Below, one piece after another: positions 8,032 to 18,046 of a stretch of DNA of 64,000 bases (positions are counted from its first letter, which is position 1; the number at the start of each line of letters is the position of its first letter). The notes under the pieces are model-generated. The model saw only the letters and a program-made list of their open reading frames with translations. It did not search any database and was not told the origin of the DNA. Source of the stretch: Heliomarina sp018223035 (GTDB lineage Bacteria; Pseudomonadota; Alphaproteobacteria; Rhodobacterales; Rhodobacteraceae); contig JAAEZD010000007.1 of assembly GCA_018223035.1 (NCBI GenBank), positions 62,001 to 126,000 of the forward strand, in the 5' to 3' direction. Made by a program: the position numbers and the translations under genes.

Positions 8032-9441
8032 ATGAACAGATATCCACGTGACATGATCGGCTATGGGGCAACCCCGCCGGATCCGAAATGGCCCGGCGAC
8101 GCGCGTATCGCCGTGCAGATCGTTTTGAACTACGAAGAAGGCGGCGAGAACAATATCCTCCACGGGGATGCCGCATCCGAGGCATTCCTGTCCGAGATCG
8201 TCGGCGCGGCGCAATGGCCCGGCCAGCGTCACTGGAACATGGAATCCATCTACGAATACGGAGCACGCGCCGGGTTCTGGCGGTTGCACCGTCTGCTGGG
8301 CGATCTGCCGATTACCGTTTACGGCGTGGCCACGGCGCTTGCCCGTGCGCCCGAACAGGTCGCAGCGATGCAGGCCTCGGGCTGGGAGATCGCCAGCCAC
8401 GGGCTGAAATGGATCGAACACAAGGACATGCCCGAAGACGAGGAACGCGCGGCCATTGCCGAGGCGATCCGCCTGCACACCGAGGTCACCGGCGAGGCCC
8501 CGCGCGGCTGGTACGAGGGGCGGACTTCGATCAACACCGTGCGGCTGGCATCTGAGACGGGTCAGTTCGATTACGTGGCCGATACATATGACGACGATCT
8601 GCCCTATTGGATGAAGGTGGGGGATCGCGACCAGCTCATTGTGCCCTATACGCTCGATTGCAACGACATGCGTTTCGCGACACCGCAGGGTTTTAATTCC
8701 GGCGACCAGTTTTTTGCCTACCTGCGCGATACGTTTGATACGCTTTACGAGGAAGGCGAGGCAGGCCAGCCGAAAATGATGTCCATCGGCTTGCATTGCC
8801 GCCTTGTCGGGCGACCGGGGCGTATCCGCGCGCTGGCACGTTTCCTTGAACATGCGCAGAGCCATTCAAAGGTCTGGTTTGCCACGCGGCTGCAGATTGC
8901 CGAGCATTGGGCGGCGACCCATCCCCCGGTTGAGCAGACCCGTCCGCACCAGATGGACAAGGACCAGTTCGTTGCCACCTACGGCGGCATTTTCGAGCAT
9001 TCGCCATGGATCGCAGAACGGGCGTGGGCGCTTGAGCTTGGTCCGGCCCATGATAGCGCGACCGGCGTGCATAACGCGCTTGCCCGTGTTTTTCGCAGTG
9101 CAAGCGATGACGAACGGCTTGGTGTGCTCAAGGCGCATCCCGATCTTGCCGGGAAACTGGCCGCGGCCAAACGGCTGACGGTGGAATCGACGGCGGAACA
9201 GGCCTCGGCGGGCCTTGATGCACTGACCGACGAAGAGCGCGCGGCCTTCACCGAGATGAACGATGCCTATACCGCCAAGTTCGGCTTTCCCTTCATCATC
9301 GCGGTGCGGGACAATACAAAGGCCAGCATCATGGCCGCCTTCCGCGAACGTCTGGGTAATACCCCCGCTGAGGAGCTGGCCACTGCCTGCAAACAGGTCG
9401 AACGCATCGCGGAAATCCGCCTGCGAGACATGCTGCGATGA
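8032..9441 (+). CDS. puuE: Bifunctional allantoinase (PuuE) / OHCU decarboxylase (UraD)
   Basis: Fusion of two purine-degradation enzymes, 469 residues. Residues 1 to about 300 are a metal-independent allantoinase of the polysaccharide-deacetylase fold (start RYPRDMIGYG; WPGDARIAVQIVLNYEEGGE; HWNMESIYEYGARAGFWRL). Residues of about 305-469 are the OHCU decarboxylase domain (FVATYGGIFEHSPWIAERAW; LKAHPDLAGKLA; FGFPFIIAVRDN). The pair makes S-allantoin from OHCU and opens it to allantoate. The start at ATG 8032 has GAGGGG just upstream; the in-frame TTG at 7978 would add 18 unlikely residues. The stop overlaps allA as ATGA, so the two are translationally coupled. Confidence 0.95.
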   Translation: MNRYPRDMIGYGATPPDPKWPGDARIAVQIVLNYEEGGENNILHGDAASEAFLSEIVGAAQWPGQRHWNMESIYEYGARAGFWRLHRLLGDLPITVYGVATALARAPEQVAAMQASGWEIASHGLKWIEHKDMPEDEERAAIAEAIRLHTEVTGEAPRGWYEGRTSINTVRLASETGQFDYVADTYDDDLPYWMKVGDRDQLIVPYTLDCNDMRFATPQGFNSGDQFFAYLRDTFDTLYEEGEAGQPKMMSIGLHCRLVGRPGRIRALARFLEHAQSHSKVWFATRLQIAEHWAATHPPVEQTRPHQMDKDQFVATYGGIFEHSPWIAERAWALELGPAHDSATGVHNALARVFRSASDDERLGVLKAHPDLAGKLAAAKRLTVESTAEQASAGLDALTDEERAAFTEMNDAYTAKFGFPFIIAVRDNTKASIMAAFRERLGNTPAEELATACKQVERIAEIRLRDMLR

Positions 9442-9920
9442 GCCGGAGCGTTTCGATCAAACCGATGGAAGTTGGGGCGTTTGCCGATTTCGGTGACCTG
9501 ATCGAGGCAAAGGGCGACGCGGACAAGATCATCAACCAGGGGCTTTGCGGCCGCTACCATGACCGCGCCCGGTTTGATTTTTCCGATGGCAGGGCCGGGC
9601 TCAGCCTGTTCAAGGCCGAGCCGCGAACCCTGCCGCTGAAGCTCGAGATGGTCGAACGTCACCCGGATGGCAGCCAGACCTTCATCCCGATGAGCGAACA
9701 TTCCTTTCTGGTGGTGGTCGCGCCGGACGCGGGCGGCGTGCCTGGCCAGCCGCAAGCGTTTCGGACCGAACCGGGGCAGGTGATCAATTTTCATCGGGGT
9801 ACATGGCATGGGGTGCTGACGCCACTGCACGCGCCGGGTCTTTTCGCCGTGGTCGACCGGATCGGCCCCGGCAGCAATCTGGAAGAACACTGGTTCGAGG
9901 AACCGTACATGATCGAATGA
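9438..9920 (+). CDS. allA: Ureidoglycolate lyase
   Basis: Releases urea and glyoxylate from ureidoglycolate, the last step of allantoin use. The 160-residue cupin-like product has the family features: FADFGDLIEAKGDADKIINQ near the N-terminus, VERHPDGSQTFIPM in the middle and NFHRGTWHGVLTPL followed by FAVVDRIGPGSNLEE toward the end. The ATG overlaps the puuE-uraD stop by four bases (ATGA), so it belongs to the same operon. The transporter gene follows 53 bp later. Confidence 0.95.
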   Translation: MSRSVSIKPMEVGAFADFGDLIEAKGDADKIINQGLCGRYHDRARFDFSDGRAGLSLFKAEPRTLPLKLEMVERHPDGSQTFIPMSEHSFLVVVAPDAGGVPGQPQAFRTEPGQVINFHRGTWHGVLTPLHAPGLFAVVDRIGPGSNLEEHWFEEPYMIE

Positions 9921-9973
9921 AGCCGCGACCGCCCGGCAAGAGGCGGCAGGCAAACCAACAAAAGGGACATGAA

Positions 9974-11431
9974 ATGGCTGATACTTCTCTGGGGACCGCA
10001 GAACAGCTGCGCGATCCGAACTACACGCCCGCGCTATATAAGGCCGTGCCGCTTGGCATCCAGCATGTGCTGGCAATGTTCGTCTCGAACGTCACGCCGG
10101 CCATCATCGTCGCCGGTGCCGCCGGTTTCGGTTTCGGTTCGAACTCGCCGGATTTCCCGGAGCTGCTTTACCTGATCCAGATGTCGATGCTCTTTGCCGG
10201 GGTCGCGACCCTGCTGCAGACCATCACCATCGGCCCGGTCGGGGCGGCGCTACCCATCGTGCAGGGCACCTCTTTTGCCTTCATTCCGATCATGATCCCG
10301 CTGGTCGCGGGTAAAGGTGTCGATGGCCTTGCCGTGCTTTTTGGCGGGGTGATCCTTGGCGGTCTGTTCCATGCGCTGCTTGGCACGGTGATCGGCAAGA
10401 TCCGCTTTGCCCTGCCGCCGCTGGTGACAGGTCTGGTTGTCACGATGATCGGTCTTGCGCTGGTCAAGGTCGGCATCGAATACGCGGCTGGCGGTGTCCC
10501 GGCCAAGGCTTCGGGCGCCGAAAGTTACGGCAGCCTGCGCAGTTGGTCCGCCGCGCTGGTCGTGATCTTCGTGACGCTTGGGGTGAAATTCTTTACCCGC
10601 GGCATCTTTTCGGTGTCAGCCGTGCTTGTGGGCATTATCGTCGGCTATCTCTATGCGCTGGGCATCGGCATGATCACATTCGATGGAATTGCGACAAGCT
10701 GGCAGCGGGCCGCGGCCTTCGCGCTCCCCATGCCGCTGAAATACGGTTTCGAATTTTCGCTGGCCGCGGTCATCGGTTTCTGCCTGATGGCCTTTGTCTC
10801 GGCCGTGGAAACCGTCGGAGACGTCTCGGGCATCACCAAGGGCGGGGCAGGGCGCGAAGCCACCGATAGCGAAATCCGTGGTGCCACCTTTGCCGATGGG
10901 ATCGGCAGTGCGATTGCCGGTGTCTTTGGCGGGTTACCCAATACTTCCTTTTCCCAGAACGTCGGTCTGATCGCGATGACCGGCGTCATGAGCCGCCATG
11001 TGGTCACCATCGGCGCGCTCTTCCTGATCTTCTGCGGGCTGGTGCCCAAGGTCGGCGGCCTGATCCGCACCGTCCCGATCGAAGTTCTGGGCGGTGGCGT
11101 GATCGTCATGTTCGGGATGGTGGTGGCTTCGGGTGTCTCAATGCTGTCGGATGTAAACTGGAACCGACGCAACATGGTGGTCTTCGCCGTGGCGCTCTCT
11201 GTCGGGCTTGGCCTGCAGCTCGAGGTGATGAACCTTGCCCCCGGCGCGCCCAACGCCCTGCAGCACCTGCCGGATTCTCTGCGCATACTCGGCGCGTCGG
11301 GCATCCTGCCAGCCGCCCTGATTGCAATCGTCCTCAATCTGCTGCTGCCCGAAGAACTCTACGAAGAATCGACCGAGGAAGTCTCAGGCGGTTTGTCCGG
11401 TCAGGCCACCGGTCGGTTCTCGAAGAACTAA
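9974..11431 (+). CDS. NCS2-family uracil/xanthine (purine) permease
   Basis: Inner-membrane symporter of 485 residues, most likely for urate, xanthine or a related purine given its place in the purine operon. Hydrophobic segments run throughout; residues beginning YKAVPLGIQHVLAMFVSNVT match the NCS2 start, and FGGLPNTSFSQNVGLIAMTG is the conserved NCS2 signature. ATG 9974 has AAGGGA upstream; an open frame extends further upstream to 9803 but overlaps allA and is not family-like. The C-terminal tail is acidic (PEELYEESTEEVSGG). The exact substrate cannot be settled by reading the sequence. Confidence 0.9.
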   Translation: MADTSLGTAEQLRDPNYTPALYKAVPLGIQHVLAMFVSNVTPAIIVAGAAGFGFGSNSPDFPELLYLIQMSMLFAGVATLLQTITIGPVGAALPIVQGTSFAFIPIMIPLVAGKGVDGLAVLFGGVILGGLFHALLGTVIGKIRFALPPLVTGLVVTMIGLALVKVGIEYAAGGVPAKASGAESYGSLRSWSAALVVIFVTLGVKFFTRGIFSVSAVLVGIIVGYLYALGIGMITFDGIATSWQRAAAFALPMPLKYGFEFSLAAVIGFCLMAFVSAVETVGDVSGITKGGAGREATDSEIRGATFADGIGSAIAGVFGGLPNTSFSQNVGLIAMTGVMSRHVVTIGALFLIFCGLVPKVGGLIRTVPIEVLGGGVIVMFGMVVASGVSMLSDVNWNRRNMVVFAVALSVGLGLQLEVMNLAPGAPNALQHLPDSLRILGASGILPAALIAIVLNLLLPEELYEESTEEVSGGLSGQATGRFSKN

Positions 11432-11437
11432 GCCAAT

Positions 11438-11461
11438 CGCGCCGGGCAAAAGTCCGGCGCG
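11438..11461. terminator. Hairpin between convergent permease and GAPDH-like genes
   Basis: Perfect 8-bp stem, CGCGCCGG (11438-11445) with CCGGCGCG (11454-11461), around an 8-base loop, seven bases past the permease stop and four before the end of the minus-strand gene. No long T-run follows on either side. Its position suggests a shared bidirectional terminator. Confidence 0.6.
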
Positions 11462-11464
11462 TTG

Positions 11465-12448
11465 CTACCCCCGCGCGGCCATCATCGCCGCCACGTCAAG
11501 CATGCGGGCTGAAAAGCCCCACTCGTTGTCGTACCAGCCAAAAACCCGCGCCTGCCCGTCAACGAAACGAGTCTCCGGCCCGGCCACCACCAGCGACTCG
11601 GGGCGCGCCCGCAGGTCCGATGAGACAAGCGGCTGATCCGTCCAGCCAAGCACCGGCGAAGCCGTGACAGACTCACGAAGGGCTTCATCGAAGCCATCCG
11701 AGCTCATCGCGTCACGCAGCTGCACCACTAGATCGATGGCCGACACGCTCGCCACCGGCACGCGGAGGGCCGATCCCGTAAGACGCCCCTCAAGTTCAGG
11801 CAGGACCTCGTCGATCAGGTGCGTGGCGCTGCTCGTGGTGGGCACCATTGACTGCGCGCCGCCCCGGCTACGCGCGAAGTCGTCGCGCGGCGCATCCACC
11901 ATCGGCTGGCTGTTGGTATAGCAGTGAATGGTCGTCATATGACCACGTTCAATGCCGCCAATTTCATCCAGCACCCGAACCAGCGGCGCCAAAGCATTGG
12001 TGGTGCAAGAGGCATTGGAAATAACCCGTTCATCTCCCAACAATGCGTCATTCGCACCACGCACAAGCGTTAACTCGGCTGCCGGAGAGGGCCCCGAAAT
12101 CAGCACCGACCGCGCGCCCGCGGCCAGTCCGCGCCGCGCCACATCCGATGTCCGGGCAATGCCGGTGCATTCAAGCACCACGTCAACACCGGACAGGTCG
12201 ATCTGCGACAGATTATCCGCCCGGCTCAGCGTCATCCTGCGCCCGTCCACGATCAGCAGGCCGTCCCGTGCCTCCACTGTCCCGGGATAAGGACCAAAGG
12301 TGCTGTCAAACTGGAACAGGTAGGCGCACATCTCGGGCGTGGCGATATCATTGATCCGCGCAACCTCGATCCCGCGCGCCGGCTCGCTCAGAACCTGGCG
12401 CAGAATTGTGCGGCCGATACGGCCGAATCCATTGATCGCGATACGCAT
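11465..12448 (-). CDS. Glyceraldehyde-3-phosphate dehydrogenase family protein
   Basis: NAD(P)-dependent phosphorylating dehydrogenase family, 327 residues. The Rossmann start INGFGRIGRTILRQ, the active-site motif SNASCTTNAL with catalytic Cys148, and the general base His175 (TTIHCYTNSQPM) are all present. It is not a standard glycolytic GapA: the usual HAYTxDQ reads HCYTNSQ and the phosphate-site TTTGAA-like motif reads TTSSAT. It could be a GapB or erythrose-4-phosphate-type enzyme or a specialised paralogue. It lies on the minus strand within the purine cluster, 109 bp downstream of allE. A link to glyoxylate-derived carbon is possible but not shown. Confidence 0.85.
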   Translation of the reverse strand: MRIAINGFGRIGRTILRQVLSEPARGIEVARINDIATPEMCAYLFQFDSTFGPYPGTVEARDGLLIVDGRRMTLSRADNLSQIDLSGVDVVLECTGIARTSDVARRGLAAGARSVLISGPSPAAELTLVRGANDALLGDERVISNASCTTNALAPLVRVLDEIGGIERGHMTTIHCYTNSQPMVDAPRDDFARSRGGAQSMVPTTSSATHLIDEVLPELEGRLTGSALRVPVASVSAIDLVVQLRDAMSSDGFDEALRESVTASPVLGWTDQPLVSSDLRARPESLVVAGPETRFVDGQARVFGWYDNEWGFSARMLDVAAMMAARG

Positions 12449-12557
12449 GCGCCTCTCATGTCACCAAGCGCGGCGGGCCTCAATGGGCAACCTGTCGCTT
12501 ATCAGAGTCCATCCCCTTCTTTGGGTTTCAAATTATCCCCGCCGGAGGCATCGCGCG

Positions 12558-13385
<828 letters not shown>

Positions 13386-13553
13386 GATGTTCTCCTTTGG
13401 ATCTGCTTCCTTATCCGCCAAACGCCGCGTCGAGGAAAGCCATGGGCCGCCGATAGCATTCGTCCGGTATTTTTGAAGATCGCGGCAACTCGCGGTTGTA
13501 ACGTAGCGCGGCTTGGGCAAAAGATTGCGTGATTGCAATAGGAAAGCTCTTCC

Positions 13554-14318
13554 ATGACAGATCTGCCCACACCGCCCTCGCAACGACTGGATGGCAGGAC
13601 CGCGCTTGTCACCGGTGCTTCCTCGGGGATCGGGCAGGGTTGTGCGGTCGCGCTTGCCGATGCCGGGGCGCATGTGGTCTGTGCCGCGCGCGGGGCTGAA
13701 CGGCTGGACGAAACCGTCGAGGCGATGACCCAAAGGGGCTGGTCTGCTGAGGCGCTGCCGCTCGATCTGGCGGATCTAAATGCCATGGAAACCGCGCTTG
13801 AGGGGCAGGTCTTTGACGTGGTGGTCAATGCGGCCGGGACCACTTTTCCGGGCCTTGCCTTCGATACCTCACCTGCGGAATTCGACCGGGTCATTTCGCT
13901 GAACCTGCGGGCGGCCTACTTTCTTTCGACCACCTGCGCGACCGCCCTGCGTGACGCGGGCAAGCCGGGCTCGATCATCCATATTTCGAGCCAGATGGGC
14001 CACGTGGGTGGCCGAGAACGGACCCTTTACTGTGCCTCGAAATGGGGGCTCGAAGGCATGGTTCGGGCGATGGCGCTGGAATGGGCCGAATACGATATCC
14101 GCGTGAACACGATCGCGCCGACTTTCATCCGCACACCGCTCACCGCGCCGACCTTTGCGCGCCCCGAACAGGTGGCCTGGATCGAGGACAAGATCAAACT
14201 TGGTCGGGTGGGCGAAGTTTCGGATATAATGGGTGCGGCTCTTTATCTTGCGAGCGACGCTTCGGCGATGGTGACGGGCACTTCGATGCTTATCGACGGC
14301 GGATGGACGGCGGATTGA
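13554..14318 (+). CDS. Short-chain dehydrogenase/reductase (classical SDR)
   Basis: NAD(P)-dependent oxidoreductase of 254 residues. The cofactor motif TGASSGIGQG, the NAG-like motif NAAGTT, and the catalytic Ser-Tyr-Lys (HISSQMG and YCASK) are intact. The C-terminus GTSMLIDGGWTAD is typical of SDRs of the 3-oxoacyl-ACP reductase or gluconate dehydrogenase type. An acidic residue after the second strand is absent (AARGAERL), which favours NADP. The substrate is unknown. A secreted-protein gene follows after two bases, suggesting co-transcription. The 168-bp gap upstream, shared with divergent allE, probably holds both promoters. Confidence 0.88.
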   Translation: MTDLPTPPSQRLDGRTALVTGASSGIGQGCAVALADAGAHVVCAARGAERLDETVEAMTQRGWSAEALPLDLADLNAMETALEGQVFDVVVNAAGTTFPGLAFDTSPAEFDRVISLNLRAAYFLSTTCATALRDAGKPGSIIHISSQMGHVGGRERTLYCASKWGLEGMVRAMALEWAEYDIRVNTIAPTFIRTPLTAPTFARPEQVAWIEDKIKLGRVGEVSDIMGAALYLASDASAMVTGTSMLIDGGWTAD

Positions 14319-14320
14319 AC

Positions 14321-15283
14321 ATGAAGAGACTTCTGATTTCACTGCTCTTGCTTTTTCCCGGCGCGCTGGCCGCACAGGGATGGCAATTGCAGACAAGTGA
14401 TGATGGGTCCTATTTCGCGGGATTCCTGAACGCACCCGCCGGGGTCGAGATGAGCCTTGTCTGCGGTGAACGGTCCCCGCAAGGCCTGTCGCCACAGGAA
14501 ACCGGGAATATGGAGCCTGATATCTCCGCTCCCAACACCCTGATCCTTTACATCGGCATGGGACATATTCCGGCGCCGCAAAGCGAATTCAAACGGCAAG
14601 ATGTCATCATAGGCACCGGGGCGCAGGGCTACCGCATACCCGAGTTGATCTGGAATGAACTGTTCGGGACGTGGGAGGCCCGGATCGCGGCGCAGGACGC
14701 GCTTTTGCAATCCATGGCCGCAAGTCCCGGGTTCGAGATCATCACCAACGAGGGCCGTGAACCTATTCCGGCAGCGGGCTTTGCCACCGGATACGATCAG
14801 TTGCTCGGGTATTGCCAATCGATGTTCGAAAGCAGCGGTATATCCTGGGATGGCACGCCCCCGGAGCCGCAGGAACAGTCAGATGGCGGCGTGGATTTGC
14901 GCCAAGTGGCCGAGGGAACGATAGTCGAGGGGTGCAACGGTGATGCCACCACGGGTGAGAACTACTTACTCAGCGGCGATATCGATGGGGACGGCATCGA
15001 GGACGTGGTGCTCGACTGGCGTGAGGTTAATTGCGTCAGCGCCCCTGCGCGGCCTTTCTGCGGTGCCTCGATGTGCTCGGCGGATGTCTTCATCAGCTCG
15101 GACTACCCGGTCACCGGGCAGTCCAAGAATCTGCTGGCGCTGGGCGTAAAGCTGATCCCGTTGAACAATGGCAATACCGGCATCATCACCGGTGGTTCGG
15201 TGGGACAGTGCGACGCCGATGGGCGCAACCCCTGTGAATACCTGTTCTACTGGGATGGGGCGGATCTTGCTCTTGCGCCATGA
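14321..15283 (+). CDS. Secreted protein of unknown function with a calcium-type loop
   Basis: I do not recognise a family for this 320-residue product. It starts with a clear signal peptide (MKRLLISLLLLFPGALAAQG, cleavage after AxA). The middle has no obvious catalytic motif. Near residue 225 the stretch SGDIDGDGIEDVVLDW resembles the DxDxDG loop of FG-GAP/EF-hand-like calcium sites. Several cysteines in the C-terminal third (CVSAPARPFCGASMCS, QCDADGRNPCEYL) suggest periplasmic disulfides. ATG 14321 lies two bases after the SDR stop; a much longer in-frame extension would overlap the SDR gene and is rejected because of the signal peptide. Confidence 0.75.
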   Translation: MKRLLISLLLLFPGALAAQGWQLQTSDDGSYFAGFLNAPAGVEMSLVCGERSPQGLSPQETGNMEPDISAPNTLILYIGMGHIPAPQSEFKRQDVIIGTGAQGYRIPELIWNELFGTWEARIAAQDALLQSMAASPGFEIITNEGREPIPAAGFATGYDQLLGYCQSMFESSGISWDGTPPEPQEQSDGGVDLRQVAEGTIVEGCNGDATTGENYLLSGDIDGDGIEDVVLDWREVNCVSAPARPFCGASMCSADVFISSDYPVTGQSKNLLALGVKLIPLNNGNTGIITGGSVGQCDADGRNPCEYLFYWDGADLALAP

Positions 15284-15474
15284 ACCTAGAGCAAGCGCGT
15301 GAACGTCCGGATTTCGATTGAAAAAACATCAGGCTAACCCGTCGGTGATGCAAAATGACGCAACTGCGCGGGACAGTGATTGATCGCCGGTCGCGGATTT
15401 TTATGCTGGACGAATGGCCCGCCCCTTTTTCGACCCGGGGTGCCGGGCATTCAACAGATCGGACCCGCTGATTG

Positions 15475-17235
15475 ATGATTAGCCCGCCGCATTCCTTCGA
15501 CCAGAAGATCAAGGGTCTTCTCGACAGTATCTATCCCGATCAGGACACCGTGATGTTGGCGCCGCAGATGGTTGCCGCCTTTTGGCCCGAGGGTACGCAT
15601 CAGCGCAAACGATCACGCACGCCGGGGAACAATCTCTGGTCCGAGCAAGATGCACTGCTCATCACCTATGGCAATTCGCTGCTGGACGGGAAACACAAGC
15701 CACTCGATCTGCTGTATGATTTTCTGCGCACCCGGCTGAAGGGCGTCGTTAACGGTGTTCACATCCTGCCGTTCTTTCCCTTCACGTCGGATGACGGCTT
15801 TGCCGTGACCGATTTCAGAAGCGTCAATCCGCAACTTGGCGACTGGGCCGATATCAACCGGATCGGCAGTGAATTCCACCTCATGTCCGATCTGGTTCTG
15901 AACCATGTCTCGAGTCAGGGGCCGTGGTTCAATTCCTACCGGCAGGGCATCGCGCCCTATGACAAGTTCTTTTTCGAGGCCTCGCCCGAGGACGATCTTT
16001 CGGACGTGGTGCGCCCGCGGACGACGCCTCTCTTGCAAGAGGTCGAAACGGTACACGGCACCCGCTACGTTTGGTGTACGTTCAGCCATGACCAGATCGA
16101 CGTCGATTTCCGCAATCCGGAGGTTCTGCTTGAATTCCTGCGCATTATCCGGCTGCATCTCGACAATGGCGTGCGGATAATCAGGCTGGATGCGGTGGCC
16201 TTTATCTGGAAAGAGGTGGGCACACCGTCGATCCATCTGCCGCAGACTCATGCAATCATCCGCCTGCTGCGGCTGCTTTGTGATTTCACGGTCGAGCCGG
16301 TGGTTCTGCTGACCGAAACCAACGTGCCGCGCACGGAGAACCTCAGCTATTTCGGCAATCGCAACGAAGCGCACGCGGTTTACAACTTCCCGCTACCGCC
16401 GCTGATCCTTCATGCGATGATGTCGGGCACCGCGCGCTACCTGCACCGATGGGCCACCGCAATGCCCCCGGCCCAGCTTGGCTGTGCCTATCTCAACTTT
16501 ACTGCCAGCCATGACGGGATTGGGATGCGCCCGGCCGAAGGTGTTCTGCCCGAGGATGAAAAACAGCGCATGATCGATACGGTGGTCGCCAATGGCGGCC
16601 TTGTTTCGATGCGCGCGCTGCCAGATGGTGGGCAGTCTCCGTATGAGTTGAACACCACCTTTTACGACGCACTCGCCTCGACCTTTAAAGGCGCGGACGA
16701 TCTGCACTTCGAAAGGTTCATCTGCTCGCAGACAATCGTGATGTCGATGGAGGGGATACCGGCATTTTATATCCATTCTCTGCTGGCATCGCCGAACGAT
16801 CACGAACAGGTCGAGCGGCGCGGCATGAACCGGGCAATCAACCGTCATCGCTGGGACTACCCGTCGCTGCTGGCCTTGCTGAACGCGCCGGATTCGCCTC
16901 AGGCCCGTGTGCTGAACGCTATGTCGAACCGTCTGAAGCTGCGCGCGAAACAGCCGGGTTTTCATCCCAACGCCACGCAGTTTACGCTGAAACTGGATGA
17001 TGATCGGCTGTTTGGTCTCTGGCGGCAGAGCCTTGACCGTGACCAGTCGATCTTTGCGCTGCATAATGTCAGTGGTGAGACCGTCGAGATATCCCCGGCG
17101 TCCATCAATCTGATCGATGGCGAGGACTGGGTCGATATCCTGTCGGGCGACGTGATCGATCCGCTGAGCGAGCAGGTCATCATGGCCCCCTATCAGTGCC
17201 GCTGGATCACGAATCGACGCCAAGACAGTGACTGA
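15475..17235 (+). CDS. GH13_18 glycoside phosphorylase, probably glucosylglycerate phosphorylase
   Basis: Amylase-fold phosphorylase of 586 residues. Family features include HILPFFPFTSDDGFAVTDF, the nucleophile region NGVRIIRLDAVAFIWKE, the acid/base region VVLLTETNVP and the transition-state motif NFTASHDGIGMRP. The length exceeds classic sucrose phosphorylases (about 490) and fits the YcjM/glucosylglycerate phosphorylase branch. The same segment encodes a glucosyl-3-phosphoglycerate synthase and its phosphatase, which supports glucosylglycerate as substrate (phosphorolysis to glucose 1-phosphate and glycerate). Sucrose or glucosylglycerol remain alternatives. A TTG at 15472 precedes the ATG chosen here. 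Confidence 0.82.
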   Translation: MISPPHSFDQKIKGLLDSIYPDQDTVMLAPQMVAAFWPEGTHQRKRSRTPGNNLWSEQDALLITYGNSLLDGKHKPLDLLYDFLRTRLKGVVNGVHILPFFPFTSDDGFAVTDFRSVNPQLGDWADINRIGSEFHLMSDLVLNHVSSQGPWFNSYRQGIAPYDKFFFEASPEDDLSDVVRPRTTPLLQEVETVHGTRYVWCTFSHDQIDVDFRNPEVLLEFLRIIRLHLDNGVRIIRLDAVAFIWKEVGTPSIHLPQTHAIIRLLRLLCDFTVEPVVLLTETNVPRTENLSYFGNRNEAHAVYNFPLPPLILHAMMSGTARYLHRWATAMPPAQLGCAYLNFTASHDGIGMRPAEGVLPEDEKQRMIDTVVANGGLVSMRALPDGGQSPYELNTTFYDALASTFKGADDLHFERFICSQTIVMSMEGIPAFYIHSLLASPNDHEQVERRGMNRAINRHRWDYPSLLALLNAPDSPQARVLNAMSNRLKLRAKQPGFHPNATQFTLKLDDDRLFGLWRQSLDRDQSIFALHNVSGETVEISPASINLIDGEDWVDILSGDVIDPLSEQVIMAPYQCRWITNRRQDSD

Positions 17236-17401
17236 ACAGCGCCGGGGCAGCGTGACCTGGCTGTATTGTGTTTTCTCCTAAGGCAATTCTGGGCAAAAGG
17301 CGAAATTGTTTCCTGATTTAGATCGCGAAGAACGGTTGGCTTGCTTCAACCTCCGGGGTGCGTTAGCGCAAGCGTTCAACACCTGTTTCCGAGTGGTCCC
17401 C

Positions 17402-18025
17402 ATGTCTCGCGTACTCTTCCGCAGCCTTGTTTCAGCTGCACTTCTTTCCTGCTCCATGCTTCCTGCAACGGCCAGCACCGTTTCCGAAACGGATGTTTCG
17501 AGCGGCGATTTCTCCGGTGACTGGAGGAACTTCAGCGCAATCGCGACCGGCGCCGGTTCGGTTTCGGGCACATGGTCGGGCGCTAATGATTACGATTTCC
17601 TCGCCTTTTCGGGCCTCGGGTCGGGCGCGCAGGAAATCAAACTCACCTTCAGCACGCTCGGCAAGCAGGACTACAGCTTTTCCGCCGGCGGCAAGATCAT
17701 GTGGTCGACGACGCCGCTCAAGTATAGCGCGTGGGAAGGCCAGACCCTCGGGACCGTCGATTTCAACTATTACAACCAGAGCAACGACCAGACATTCACG
17801 CTTGAACTGGACGATGACTTTGCCGGTGATCTTTACCTTCAGCTCTACGGTACCCACGGCGTCTTGGGCTATAACATCCTGACCGCTGCGAATGACTCTG
17901 CGATTGTGGTTCCCGACACGCCGGACATGGCGGCTGTCCCGCTTCCCGGTACGGCGCCCCTTATGATCGCGGGGCTTGCCGGGCTGATCGGTCTGGGTGC
18001 GCGCCGTCGTCGCCGGGCCGAATAA
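17402..18025 (+). CDS. VPLPA-CTERM sorted secreted protein
   Basis: Surface or exported protein of 207 residues. A signal peptide (VSAALLSCSMLPATAS) precedes a beta-rich Ser/Gly/Thr-rich body. The end has the tripartite sorting signal: AVPLPGTAPLMI, a short hydrophobic helix AGLAGLIGLGA, and a basic tail RRRRRAE. This is the VPLPA-type relative of PEP-CTERM, expected to be processed by a dedicated exosortase (XrtD class) in Rhodobacterales. No exosortase is in the window. The ATG at 17402 lacks a clear ribosome binding site. Its role is unknown; similar proteins are often exopolysaccharide-associated. Confidence 0.85.
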   Translation: MSRVLFRSLVSAALLSCSMLPATASTVSETDVSSGDFSGDWRNFSAIATGAGSVSGTWSGANDYDFLAFSGLGSGAQEIKLTFSTLGKQDYSFSAGGKIMWSTTPLKYSAWEGQTLGTVDFNYYNQSNDQTFTLELDDDFAGDLYLQLYGTHGVLGYNILTAANDSAIVVPDTPDMAAVPLPGTAPLMIAGLAGLIGLGARRRRRAE

Positions 18026-18046
18026 GAAGAATGCCGGGTGCAGCGT

